This document shows, piece by piece, positions 8,448-17,783 of a DNA stretch of 64,000 nucleotides. How positions within the stretch are numbered: position 1 is the first letter of the stretch; the number at the start of each line of letters is the position of its first letter. The stretch is taken from the NCBI RefSeq assembly GCF_013391635.1, contig NZ_JACAWU010000001.1, positions 1,426,001-1,490,000 on the forward strand, in the 5' to 3' direction. The translations under genes and the position numbers were made by a program. The stretch is from Natronomonas gomsonensis (lineage in GTDB: Archaea > Halobacteriota > Halobacteria > Halobacteriales > Haloarculaceae). The notes below the pieces were generated by a model. That model had not been told where the DNA came from and did not search any database. It worked only from the letters and a program-made list of their open reading frames with translations.

Positions 8448-11400
8448 ATGCCTGAGCGAATCGACTCCTCTACGGGTTCGGCCGGACTCGTAGACTCCGA
8501 CGACTACCGCGCCAACTGCGGAGTAGGCGTCGTCATGGACCTCGACGGCGGCGTCTCCCACGGAACCGTCGCGGACGGTATCGAACTACTCGAAAACCTC
8601 GAACACCGCGGAACGACGGGTGCCGACGAAGGCACCGGCGACGGTGCTGGAATCATGCTCCAGACGCCCCACGACTTCTTCGCCGACGAAATCGACGACC
8701 TCCCCGAGCCCGGTGAGTACGCCGTCGGCTCGCTGTTCATGCCGCAGGACGCCGACGAGGCCGCACATCTACAGGACCTCGTCGAGTCCGTCCTCGCCGA
8801 GCACGGACTCGACGTGTTCGCCTGGCGCGAGGTGCCGACGGACAACAGCGAGTTGGGACGGACCGCGACCGAGTCCGAACCCGCTGTCGTCCAGTGTTTC
8901 GTCCGCTCTGACCTCGACGACGACGCCTTCGACCGCGCGCTGTACGTCGGCCGCCGCGACCTCGAAAACACCATCGAGGAGCGTCGCCCCGACGGCTCCG
9001 GCCGCTTCTACGTCTGCTCTCTGGACCGCGACACCGTCGTCTACAAGGGACTTCTGACCGCCGAGCAACTCCCGGCCTACTACCCCGAACTCGAAGACGA
9101 ACGCGTAAAATCCGTCTTCGCGATGGTCCACGCCCGGTTCTCGACGAACACCCTCGGCGCGTGGCACCTCGCCCACCCCTACCGCAACATCATCCACAAC
9201 GGCGAGTTCAACACGATTCAGGGTAACATCAACTGGATGCGCGCCCGCGAGGACGACCTCGAAGACGAGGCCTTCGGCGACGACATCGAGACGCTGCGGC
9301 CCATCATCAACGACCCGAACCAATCGGACACCGCCTCCGTCGACAACGCCCTCGAACTGCTGATGCAGGGTGACCGCGACATGCCGCACGCCCTCCGGAT
9401 GCTCATCCCCGAGGCGTGGCGCGGGGAAGCCAACCGCGTCCCCGAAGAGCGCCGGGAGTGGTACGACTACCACGCCTCCTTGGTCGAACCGTGGGACGGT
9501 CCCGCCCTCGTCGCCGCGACCGACGGCGAGCGCGTCGGCGCCGTGCTGGACCGAAACGGCCTCCGTCCCTGCCGCTACGACGTGACCAGCGACAACACGC
9601 TCGTGATGGCCAGCGAGGCCGGCGCCCTCGAACACGACTTCGGCGATATCGTGCGACGGGACCGACTTCAGCCCGGACAGTTGTTCCTCGCCGACCCCGA
9701 GGAGGGCCGCGTCATCCCCGACGAGGAAATCTTCGACGACCTCGTCGACGACAAGTACGCCGAGTGGGTCGACGACGAGCAGGTCACCATCGACGACATC
9801 GCCAACTCCGACGACGCCCTGCCGCGAGACGACGTGTCGGGGCTTCGCGCCCATCAGGCGCTGTACGGCTACACTCACGACGAGATGAACCACCTCCTGG
9901 AGCCGATGGCCCGAGACGGGAAGGACCCCGTCGGCTCGATGGGCGACGACACGCCGCTCAGTGTCCTCTCGCAGTTCAACCGCCCGCTTTTCACCTACTT
10001 CAAACAGCTGTTCGCACAGGTGACGAACCCGCCGCTGGACTACATCCGCGAGGAACTCGTCACCTCCCTGGAATCGCGTCTCGGCCACCAACGGAACCTG
10101 CTGGACGAGACGCCGGCTCACGCCCGACAGCTCGTCGTCGACTCGCCCGTCCTGACCGACGCGAAGACGGCGTCCATCAAGGACCTCGCAGGCGACGACG
10201 GCGAACTCTCGACGTACGTCCTCGACATCACCTACGACCCCGACGGCGACCTCGAAGCGGCCGTCGAGTCCATCCGCGAGGAAGCCACCGAGGCCGCACA
10301 GGACCACGACATCATCGTGCTGTCGGACCGTGAGGCCAGCCCCGACGCCCTGCCGATTCCTGCGCTGTTGGCGACCGGCGGCGTCCACCACCACCTCGTC
10401 CGCAACGGCCTCCGAAACCACGTCGGCATCGTACTGGAATCGGGCGACCCGCGTGCGGTTCATCACGTTGCGACCTGCATCGGCTACGGCGCCGGTGCGG
10501 TCAATCCCTACCTCGCCTACCAGTCCATCACGGACCTCGTCGCCGGCCCCGACGGCGCCGACGAGGAGAAGGCAATCGAGGCCTACATCAAGGCCGTCGA
10601 GGACGGCTTGCTCAAGACGATGGCGAAGATGGGCATCTCGACGGTCGAATCCTATCAGGGCGCCCAGATTTTCGAGGCCGTCGGCCTCGATTCCGACTTC
10701 GTCGCCGAGTACTTCGAAGGGACGACCGCCCGAACGGAGGGCGTCGACATCGAGGACATCGAGTCGGACCTCCGGAAACGCTACGAGATTGCCTTCGGCG
10801 ACGACCCCGACCTCGAACACCAGGGCGAGTACGAACACCGCTCCTCGGGGATGTTCCACGAGTGGAACCCCGAGACGGTCGGGACGCTCCAGAAGGCCGT
10901 CCGGCAGGGCGACTACGAGCAGTACCGGGAGTTCGCCGAGTTGATGAACGACCAGACGGAGAACCTCCAGACGCTCCGCGGCCTGCTCGAGTTCGATTCC
11001 GACCGCGACCCCGTCGACATCGACGACGTCGAACCCGTCGAAGACATCGTCAAGCGCTTCTCGACGGCCGCGATGAGTCTCGGCAGCCTCTCGCCGGAGG
11101 CCCACGAGAACAACTCCATCGCGATGAACCGCCTCGGCGGCAAGTCCAACACCGGCGAGGGCGGCGAACCGCCCGAGCGGTTCAACACCGAAAAGGAGTG
11201 CAGCGTCAAGCAGGTCGCCTCCGGCCGATTCGGCGTCACCTCTGATTACCTCACCAACGCCAACGAGATTCAAATCAAGATGGCGCAAGGCTCCAAGCCC
11301 GGTGAGGGCGGCCACCTTCCCGGCCGGAAGGTCAACGAGATGATTGCCCACGTCCGGTACTCGACGCCGGGGGTCGGGCTCATCTCGCCGCCGCCGCTGC

Positions 11401-12980
11401 ACGACATCTACTCCATTGAGGACCTCAAGCAACTCATCCACGACCTGAAGGCCGCAAACCCCGACGCGGACATCAACGTCAAACTGGTCTCGGAGGCCGG
11501 CATCGGTACGATTGCGGCGGGGGTTGCGAAGGCCAACGCCGACGTAGTACACATCTCCGGACACTCCGGCGGGACCGGCGCTTCACCGAAAACCTCGATT
11601 AAGAACGCCGGCCTGCCGTGGGAACTCGGGCTCGCCGAAGCTAACCAGATGCTGTGTTCGACCGACCTCCGCTCGCGCATCCGCGTCACCGTCGACGGCG
11701 GAATGAAGACCGGCTACGACGTGGCCGTCGGCGCCTTGCTCGGCGCCGAGGAGTACGTCTTCGGCACCGCGCCGCTCGTGACCTCCGGCTGTGTGATGGC
11801 CCGACAGTGCCACGAGAACACCTGTCCGGTCGGCGTCGCGACCCAACGCGAGGAACTCCGCCAGCGGTTCCCCGGCGAACCACAGCACGTCGTCAACTAC
11901 ATGACGTTCATCGCTCAGGAACTGCGGGAAATCATGGCCGACCTCGGCTTCGAAACCGTCGAGGAGATGGTGGGTCAGGTCGACACCCTCCGACAGCGCG
12001 ACGACGTCCAACAGGAGAAGGCGAAAAAGCTCGACCTCTCGGCGATTCTCGCCGAACCCGCGGGCAACCAGCGGACGAAGACGGACCCCCAGGCCCACGA
12101 AATCGACGAGGCCCTCGACTGGGACCTCATCGAGGCGGCCGAGGATGCCATCGAAACCGGCGAACCGGTCCACATCGACAGCGACATCTCGAACGTCAAC
12201 CGGGCGGTCGGCGCGACGCTGTCGAACCGCATCTCGAAGGCCTACGGCACCGAGGGCCTGCCAGACGACACTATCACCGTCGACTTCGGCGGCACCGCTG
12301 GACAGAGCTTCGGCGCGTTCCTGCAGGACGGCGTGACGATGCAGTTGACCGGCACCGCGAACGACTACGTCGGCAAGGGGCTCTCCGGCGGCAAACTCGT
12401 CGTCAACACGCCCAACGACGCCCCCTACGAACCCGAGAAGAACATCCTCATCGGCAACGTCGCGCTGTACGGCGCCACGCAGGGTGAGGCCTACATCAAC
12501 GGGATGGCCGGCGAGCGCTTCGGCGTCCGCAACTCCGGCGTGAAAGCCGTTGTCGAGTCGGTCGGCGACCACGGCTGTGAGTACATGACCGGCGGCGTCG
12601 TCGCCTGTCTCGGCGAGACGGGCAAGAACTTCGCCGCCGGCATGTCCGGCGGCGTCGCCTACGTCCTCGACCGCGAGGGCGACTTCGAGGAGAAGGTCAA
12701 CTATGGGATGGTGTCGACGACCGACGACCTCGACGCGAAGGACCGCGAGATGCTCCGGCGCCTGCTGGAGAACCACGTCGCCTACACCGATTCGGACCGC
12801 GCCGAGTACATCCTCGACAACTGGGAGGAGGAACTGCCGAAGTTCGTGAAGGTGTTGCCCGACGCCTACGCCGACATCATCGAAGAGCGCGAGGAGGCCG
12901 ACGTGCGCACCGAACTGCCGGATTCGGCGACCCCCGACGCCGCGGCCGACCAGCCGGGTCACGTGGCGAGCGACGACTAG
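8448..12980 (+). CDS. gltB: Glutamate synthase, large subunit (GltB-type)
   Basis: 1510 residues, the usual length for the large subunit. It transfers the amide nitrogen of glutamine to 2-oxoglutarate, giving two glutamates. The start is taken at ATG 8448 rather than the GTG three codons earlier. The N-terminal class II amidotransferase nucleophile is C24 (NCGVGVV), so a 23-residue propeptide must be removed. The central and FMN-binding synthase domain includes GGKSNTGEGGE and SGHSGGTGASP; the 3Fe-4S cysteines are C1115, C1121 and C1126 (C-x5-C-x4-C). The C-terminal beta-helix domain has GGTAGQSFGAF. No small (GltD) subunit is adjacent, so electrons may come from ferredoxin or from a subunit encoded elsewhere. 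Confidence 0.96.
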   Translation: MPERIDSSTGSAGLVDSDDYRANCGVGVVMDLDGGVSHGTVADGIELLENLEHRGTTGADEGTGDGAGIMLQTPHDFFADEIDDLPEPGEYAVGSLFMPQDADEAAHLQDLVESVLAEHGLDVFAWREVPTDNSELGRTATESEPAVVQCFVRSDLDDDAFDRALYVGRRDLENTIEERRPDGSGRFYVCSLDRDTVVYKGLLTAEQLPAYYPELEDERVKSVFAMVHARFSTNTLGAWHLAHPYRNIIHNGEFNTIQGNINWMRAREDDLEDEAFGDDIETLRPIINDPNQSDTASVDNALELLMQGDRDMPHALRMLIPEAWRGEANRVPEERREWYDYHASLVEPWDGPALVAATDGERVGAVLDRNGLRPCRYDVTSDNTLVMASEAGALEHDFGDIVRRDRLQPGQLFLADPEEGRVIPDEEIFDDLVDDKYAEWVDDEQVTIDDIANSDDALPRDDVSGLRAHQALYGYTHDEMNHLLEPMARDGKDPVGSMGDDTPLSVLSQFNRPLFTYFKQLFAQVTNPPLDYIREELVTSLESRLGHQRNLLDETPAHARQLVVDSPVLTDAKTASIKDLAGDDGELSTYVLDITYDPDGDLEAAVESIREEATEAAQDHDIIVLSDREASPDALPIPALLATGGVHHHLVRNGLRNHVGIVLESGDPRAVHHVATCIGYGAGAVNPYLAYQSITDLVAGPDGADEEKAIEAYIKAVEDGLLKTMAKMGISTVESYQGAQIFEAVGLDSDFVAEYFEGTTARTEGVDIEDIESDLRKRYEIAFGDDPDLEHQGEYEHRSSGMFHEWNPETVGTLQKAVRQGDYEQYREFAELMNDQTENLQTLRGLLEFDSDRDPVDIDDVEPVEDIVKRFSTAAMSLGSLSPEAHENNSIAMNRLGGKSNTGEGGEPPERFNTEKECSVKQVASGRFGVTSDYLTNANEIQIKMAQGSKPGEGGHLPGRKVNEMIAHVRYSTPGVGLISPPPLHDIYSIEDLKQLIHDLKAANPDADINVKLVSEAGIGTIAAGVAKANADVVHISGHSGGTGASPKTSIKNAGLPWELGLAEANQMLCSTDLRSRIRVTVDGGMKTGYDVAVGALLGAEEYVFGTAPLVTSGCVMARQCHENTCPVGVATQREELRQRFPGEPQHVVNYMTFIAQELREIMADLGFETVEEMVGQVDTLRQRDDVQQEKAKKLDLSAILAEPAGNQRTKTDPQAHEIDEALDWDLIEAAEDAIETGEPVHIDSDISNVNRAVGATLSNRISKAYGTEGLPDDTITVDFGGTAGQSFGAFLQDGVTMQLTGTANDYVGKGLSGGKLVVNTPNDAPYEPEKNILIGNVALYGATQGEAYINGMAGERFGVRNSGVKAVVESVGDHGCEYMTGGVVACLGETGKNFAAGMSGGVAYVLDREGDFEEKVNYGMVSTTDDLDAKDREMLRRLLENHVAYTDSDRAEYILDNWEEELPKFVKVLPDAYADIIEEREEADVRTELPDSATPDAAADQPGHVASDD

Positions 12981-12983
12981 AAG

Positions 12984-13115
12984 CACCCACTTTTTGCACG
13001 AGAACGCGGGTCGCGCGCCGGACGGCGCGCGACACCGGTTGCGTGGCGGCGAAGCCGCCACGTAGTAAGGTTGCGGGCAAAGCCCGCAACCCACACGGCA
13101 AAAACTTGGGAAAAA
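12984..13115 (-). repeat. Hairpin-bearing intergenic element, copy A1 (inverted)
   Basis: It begins 4 bp after the gltB stop with CACCCACTTTTTGCACG and ends with CGGCAAAAACTTGGG. Between the boxes are three perfect hairpins in tandem: arms GTCGCGCGCC/GGCGCGCGAC, CGTGGCGGC/GCCGCCACG and GGTTGCGGGC/GCCCGCAACC, each with a 3-4 nt loop. Read on the minus strand it has the same order of boxes as copies A2, B and D (TTTTTGCCG ... CGTGCAAAAAG). The T-run right after the stop could also terminate gltB transcription. Confidence 0.75.
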
Positions 13116-13174
13116 TAGCGCGTACTCCTTTTGTTCGCTTCGCTCGGCGTATACTACCGTCCGTTGTATGCTTA

Positions 13175-13320
13175 GCATCCGCGAGCGACCGTAGGGAGTG
13201 AGCGGTTCGCCGTGCCGAGCGATAGCGAGGCGCGGGACCGAGGCCGGACCGTAGGGAGGGCCGACGTGTCTTTTTCATGAACGTTTTTGCCGGCGCGCGC
13301 AGCGCGCCGTGCAAAAAGGT
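13175..13320 (+). repeat. Hairpin-bearing intergenic element, copy A2
   Basis: It starts with GCATCCGCGAG, has ACCGTAGGGAG twice and GAGGCGCGGGACC, then TCTTTTTCATGAACG, TTTTTGCCG, a hairpin (GGCGCGC-GCA-GCGCGCC) and CGTGCAAAAAGG. It faces copy A1, about 60 bp away, making an inverted pair in the 404-bp gap between gltB and the M14 peptidase gene. No ORF is credible in this gap. Confidence 0.75.
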
Positions 13321-13384
13321 TCGTTTGGATGGGTTTGTCACAACGTTTTGTAAGTGATAGTCGGTCTGCTCGTGTGAGCCACAC

Positions 13385-16300
13385 ATGAGCGACAATGACC
13401 CATTCGACGGTTCGCCGGTGTCGCGCCGGCGGTTCATGCAACTGTCGGCGGCGACCGGTGCCGCCCTGACGCTTCCCGGGAACGCGACGGCCGACGCCAG
13501 CGACTCGGCGTTCTCGACGGAGTATCAGTACGTACTGAACCACACGCCCGAGGACTACGAGGTACCGACGCTGGTTCGATTCTCGGATGCCAGCGGCCCG
13601 GCGGCGATGGAGGGGCTCCTCGATGTCGAGATGGAGACGATTACCTCTCCGGAGCCGGCCGGCTACGCCCAGTTGACGACGACGCAGGCCTCGACCCTCG
13701 CGGAGTTGCCGTCCGCCTCCGAGTTCCAGTTCGCGCCGGGGTCGAACCCGTTCTGGCGTATCGGTTACTACCCCGCAGGGGTCTTCCCGGAACCGCGGCG
13801 GTCGGTCGACTACATCGGTTTCGAGCAGCTGAAGGACGGCCTCGACGTGCTCGAGCAGCGCTATCCCGACCGGATTCGCGTGAAGAACATCGGTCAGTCG
13901 CCGGGCCACACCAACAACGTCACCGACCGCCCCGACCCCAAGGGGATGTACGTCGTCGAGTTGACGAACTTCGATTCGGCGACGGACTTCGAGGACAAGG
14001 AGAAGGTCTTCTTCTCGTGTTCGCTCCACGGACTGGAGATGGCCGGCCGCGAGACCGGCGCTCGGGTGTTGGAGAACGCCGCCCGCGGCTCCGAACCGGA
14101 CGTTCCCGGTAGCGACGCGAAACTCGAACCGTTGCTCGACGACGTGGTCGTCATCATCGGCTTCGTCAACCCCGACGGTTGGGCGGTTCGGAACCCCCAG
14201 TACGATTCGGGGTGGCAGGTCGGCGGCCCCGGGACGGGGACCCCACGGGCGCCGGCCGCACCGCTGTACGAACGCGGCAACGCCGAGGTGTTCGACACGA
14301 ACCGACAGTATCCGGCCGTCGGTTACATCAACCCCGCACACTTCCCGGCGCCCCCGGCCAACTACACTGGCGAGGAACCCACCTTCGTCAACGAGAAGGT
14401 GCCGGACGCGAAGGCGCTCGTCGACTACTTCCAGGACTACGAGAACCTCAACTACGGCGCAGACCTCCACGGCGGTCCCGTGTTCAACAACTTCGTGCTG
14501 GGACTCATTTCACAGGACCAATTCAACACCCGTGAACTGCACGAGGTCTACGAGATGTGTCTCAACATCAACGACACGCTGGCGGAGGCCCTCGACACCT
14601 GGGAGACCGTCGGGCAGGCCCGCGTCGACCTCGTCGGCGACCAGCAGTTCTCGCCGGTGTTGTTCGGCGTCGTCCCGGAGAGCGCCTTCGACTACGCCAC
14701 CATCTACGACACCATCGGCTACACGGTCTCGGGGGCGTTCCTCGACTGGATGGCCCACCCCGAACCCATCGGGCTGGACATGACGACGCTGGACTTCGAG
14801 ATGTCGTTCAACCACATGCTCGGCGGCAACGTCTACAACCCCGAGCTGTTCGAGATGGAAGTCACCGGCTACCGAGCAGCCATCCGAACCATCACGCAGT
14901 TCGCGGTCAACAACACCGACACGCCGACGACCGACGAGCAGTTCAGCACCGAAACCGAGACTGGCGGCGATTCGGTCGCCTACATCACGACGGGCGAACC
15001 CGGGAGCACCGACGATGCCCTGCGACGGACCGAGAGCCAACTGAGTTTCGACTCCGACACCCGGTTCTACGAGACGACTGAGGAGACCGAACTGACCGCG
15101 GACCGCACCGAGTTGACCTTCGACGTGACGGAGGCGGACCTCAACAGCATGGGGGTCCACCTCCACGGACAGGACGTCATCGCGGACCTCGAACTCCGCT
15201 CGCCGTCCGGCGAGACGGTGTACGAGTTCGAGGGCGTCACCGACGAGCGAGTCGGCGGCAAGTGCTGTGGTTTACCGGAGTTCACCGTCAGCGACCCCGA
15301 ACCCGGCACGTGGACGCTCCGCATCGCCAATTACCAGGAAGCTGGCCAACTCGTCGAGATGCAGCGGTGGACGCTAGCCGCTCAGAGCAACCCCGACCCC
15401 TCGAGCGTCGACAGTTGGGGCAACGAGGGATACGAACAGACCGCCTACGACGTGACGCCGTTCCAGTTCTTCGAGGACTACCAGTCCGCCGAGAAGCGCG
15501 GGACCTTGCGGAACTTCATCCAGGATGGCGGCTCGGTGGAACCGGTCACCGTCGAGGACGTAAAGCAGGGTGCACTCGATGGGTACGAGCACGCAGTCCT
15601 CATCCACGACTACGTCTCGCCGACCGAGCGCATCTCCGAGGGCGTCTCGGAGAACGTCGACGCGAACGTCGAGATTACGGAGGGCGTCACCGACGACGAC
15701 TACACCGACGCTCTCGACGACTTCGTCGATTCGGGTGGCAACCTCGTCGTCACCGACACCGGCACGTACGTCCTGCCGGAACTCGACAACGACCTCTTCG
15801 ACGGGTCCGCCATCGGCGAACCCAACGTCCAGCGGCAGTTCCTCGACGTGGCGCGGTACACCGACAAGAACCTCGACCATCCGCTGTTCGACGACAGCGT
15901 CCGACCCATCCAGAACCAACTCTGGAAGGTCCAGCCGCTCGGCTATCAGGTCAGCGGCTCGGCACCGATGGACCTCCTCGACGAGTCGGCCTTCCTCTCG
16001 GCGGCCAACGAGGGTATCGCCTCTGTCGCGGCACGGACCAACGGGCTGGTGGCGACCGGCTCGGTCACCGAGAGCACCGACAGCGGTTGCGGCATCCACT
16101 ACATCTCCTCGCTGCTCCCGCCGGCGACGCAGGCGAACCTCCACCCCTTCGGCCTGCAGAACTACACGGTGACCTTCCTCGGGAACGTCGTGTTCACCTC
16201 GGCGCTCGGATTCACGCAGATTCGTGAGACGGGCGAGACGAAACGCGAGTACGGCCGCGTCGACGACTGGAGCGTCGACCCCGGCGGTGTCGGGGCGACC

Positions 16301-16699
16301 CTCGCCGCGTCCGGGAGCCGGAACGTGGATGCGTCGGCGACGCCCGGCGGACGCGCCAATCGTGTCGAGGTGACCGTCGAGTCGGTCGATACCGATGCCG
16401 ATGCCGTCGAGATTCGGGATTCGTTCCCGCCGGAGTGGGAACTGCTCGAATCGTTCGGTGACGGCGAGAAAGACGGCGACGGCGTCGTCTCCTTCGGCAC
16501 CTTCGACACCGACGACCTCCCCAGCGGCGACGGCGACTCGAAGACGTTCACCTACTTCATCGAATCGCCCGACAGCCCCCAGGAAACCAACGCCTACGAG
16601 GTCGGCCCCGCCGAAGTGCTGGCGACGGTCGACGGCGAGGACCTCTCTGCGACGTTCGCATCGGCGGCGAACGTCGTCGCGGTCGGCGTCTCGCTGTAG
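13385..16699 (+). CDS. Tat-exported M14 zinc carboxypeptidase-like protein with P-type domain
   Basis: 1104 residues. The N-terminus SRRRFMQLSAATGAALTLPG is a Tat signal, so it acts outside the cell. The metallocarboxypeptidase domain has the zinc pair H215 and E218 in SLHGLEMAGRE, substrate residues N306-R307 in DTNRQYP, and the third zinc ligand H362 in DLHGGPV; E472 in TLDFEMS may be the general base. A jelly-roll domain like the P domain of proprotein convertases follows (about 555-670, with EPGTWTLRIANY). About 430 further residues include a GATase-like or Rossmann-like portion and a C-terminal beta domain. No C-terminal membrane anchor is evident. Substrate unknown; peptide scavenging or surface protein processing is plausible. 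Confidence 0.85.
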   Translation: MSDNDPFDGSPVSRRRFMQLSAATGAALTLPGNATADASDSAFSTEYQYVLNHTPEDYEVPTLVRFSDASGPAAMEGLLDVEMETITSPEPAGYAQLTTTQASTLAELPSASEFQFAPGSNPFWRIGYYPAGVFPEPRRSVDYIGFEQLKDGLDVLEQRYPDRIRVKNIGQSPGHTNNVTDRPDPKGMYVVELTNFDSATDFEDKEKVFFSCSLHGLEMAGRETGARVLENAARGSEPDVPGSDAKLEPLLDDVVVIIGFVNPDGWAVRNPQYDSGWQVGGPGTGTPRAPAAPLYERGNAEVFDTNRQYPAVGYINPAHFPAPPANYTGEEPTFVNEKVPDAKALVDYFQDYENLNYGADLHGGPVFNNFVLGLISQDQFNTRELHEVYEMCLNINDTLAEALDTWETVGQARVDLVGDQQFSPVLFGVVPESAFDYATIYDTIGYTVSGAFLDWMAHPEPIGLDMTTLDFEMSFNHMLGGNVYNPELFEMEVTGYRAAIRTITQFAVNNTDTPTTDEQFSTETETGGDSVAYITTGEPGSTDDALRRTESQLSFDSDTRFYETTEETELTADRTELTFDVTEADLNSMGVHLHGQDVIADLELRSPSGETVYEFEGVTDERVGGKCCGLPEFTVSDPEPGTWTLRIANYQEAGQLVEMQRWTLAAQSNPDPSSVDSWGNEGYEQTAYDVTPFQFFEDYQSAEKRGTLRNFIQDGGSVEPVTVEDVKQGALDGYEHAVLIHDYVSPTERISEGVSENVDANVEITEGVTDDDYTDALDDFVDSGGNLVVTDTGTYVLPELDNDLFDGSAIGEPNVQRQFLDVARYTDKNLDHPLFDDSVRPIQNQLWKVQPLGYQVSGSAPMDLLDESAFLSAANEGIASVAARTNGLVATGSVTESTDSGCGIHYISSLLPPATQANLHPFGLQNYTVTFLGNVVFTSALGFTQIRETGETKREYGRVDDWSVDPGGVGATLAASGSRNVDASATPGGRANRVEVTVESVDTDADAVEIRDSFPPEWELLESFGDGEKDGDGVVSFGTFDTDDLPSGDGDSKTFTYFIESPDSPQETNAYEVGPAEVLATVDGEDLSATFASAANVVAVGVSL

Positions 16700-16750
16700 G
16701 CTTCACTCGCCGTCCACACCCTTTTTCGCCGCGGGGAACCAGCCACCGGT

Positions 16751-17746
16751 ATGACAGACCACGCGCTCGTCATCGGTGGCACACGATTCATCGGCCGACA
16801 CACCGTCGAGGAGTTCCTCGATGCGGGCTACGACGTGACGATTTTCAACCGCGGTAACCACGATAACCCCTTCGCCGACGACGACCGGGTTGCCCACGTC
16901 TCCGGCGACCGGACCAACGAGGCGGAACTCCGTCGGGCGGGACTCGACATCGACCCCGACGTCGTCGTCGACTGCGTCGCCTACTACCCACGCGACGTCC
17001 ACACGGCGACCGACATCTTCAGCGACGTCGACGCCTACGTCTACATCTCCTCGGGGGCGGCCTACGGCGACGAGCGGATTCCGAAACGCGAGGGGGAGAC
17101 GGCGCTGTGTGACTGCTCGACCGAGCAGGCGGTCGACGACTCGATGGACTCCTACGGCCCCCGGAAGGCAGAGGGCGACCGTGCGGTGTTCGCCGCCGCC
17201 GACCGCGGCGTGAACGCGATGGCTGTCCGGCCGCCGGTCGTCTACGGCCCCTACGACTACACCGAACGGTTCAACTACTGGATCGACCGCGTCGAGAACC
17301 ACGACCGCATCGTCGTTCCCGGTGACGGGACGAACCTCTGGCACCTCGTCTACGTGAAGGACGTGGCCTCGGCACTCCGGACCGTCGCCGAGGAGGGTTC
17401 GGCCGGCGAGGCGTACAACGTCGGCGACGGCCACGCGCCCGTCCTCGGCGAGTGGGTCGAGTTACTCGCCGACGCCTGCGAGACAGATGTCGAGACGGTT
17501 CACGCGAGCGAGCGGGAACTCGGCGCGGTCGGACTGTCGCTGGACGATTTCCCCATCTATCGGGGGTACCCGCACCTGCTGGAGACGAGCAAGCTTCGGG
17601 CGCTGGGCTGGGAGTCGACGCCTCACGAGACGGCGGTGGCGGAGACGGTCGAGGACTACCGCAACTCCGGCCGAACGGGGCGGGACAACGGCCCGGACCG
17701 CGAGACGGAAGCGCGCTTACTCGACGTACTGGAGACGGTCCAGTAG
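16751..17746 (+). CDS. NAD-dependent epimerase/dehydratase family protein
   Basis: 331 residues of an extended short-chain dehydrogenase. The N-terminal nucleotide site is VIGGTRFIGR (G-x2-x2-G), followed by FNRGNHDNPF at the end of strand 2. S-G-A-A-Y in the YISSGAAYG segment and YGPRKAEGD supply the Tyr-x3-Lys-like catalytic pair (Y-G-P-R-K). The next signature, VRPPVVYGPYD, is typical of nucleotide-sugar epimerases and isoflavone-reductase-like members. The gene stands 37 bp before glycerol-1-phosphate dehydrogenase, same strand. Substrate not evident; a nucleotide sugar is the default guess. Confidence 0.85.
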   Translation: MTDHALVIGGTRFIGRHTVEEFLDAGYDVTIFNRGNHDNPFADDDRVAHVSGDRTNEAELRRAGLDIDPDVVVDCVAYYPRDVHTATDIFSDVDAYVYISSGAAYGDERIPKREGETALCDCSTEQAVDDSMDSYGPRKAEGDRAVFAAADRGVNAMAVRPPVVYGPYDYTERFNYWIDRVENHDRIVVPGDGTNLWHLVYVKDVASALRTVAEEGSAGEAYNVGDGHAPVLGEWVELLADACETDVETVHASERELGAVGLSLDDFPIYRGYPHLLETSKLRALGWESTPHETAVAETVEDYRNSGRTGRDNGPDRETEARLLDVLETVQ

Positions 17747-17783
17747 GGGGAACGGTTTTTACCTGTCCTCGCACACGTCCGCT

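Noticed and set aside
8769-11564. 931-codon open frame on the minus strand
   Set aside because: Antisense to glutamate synthase, low-complexity Val/Arg/Asp-rich translation with no motif.
12981-13384. CRISPR array
   Set aside because: Hairpins recur but there is no regular repeat-spacer period; stems differ in sequence and the unit is not repeated in tandem.
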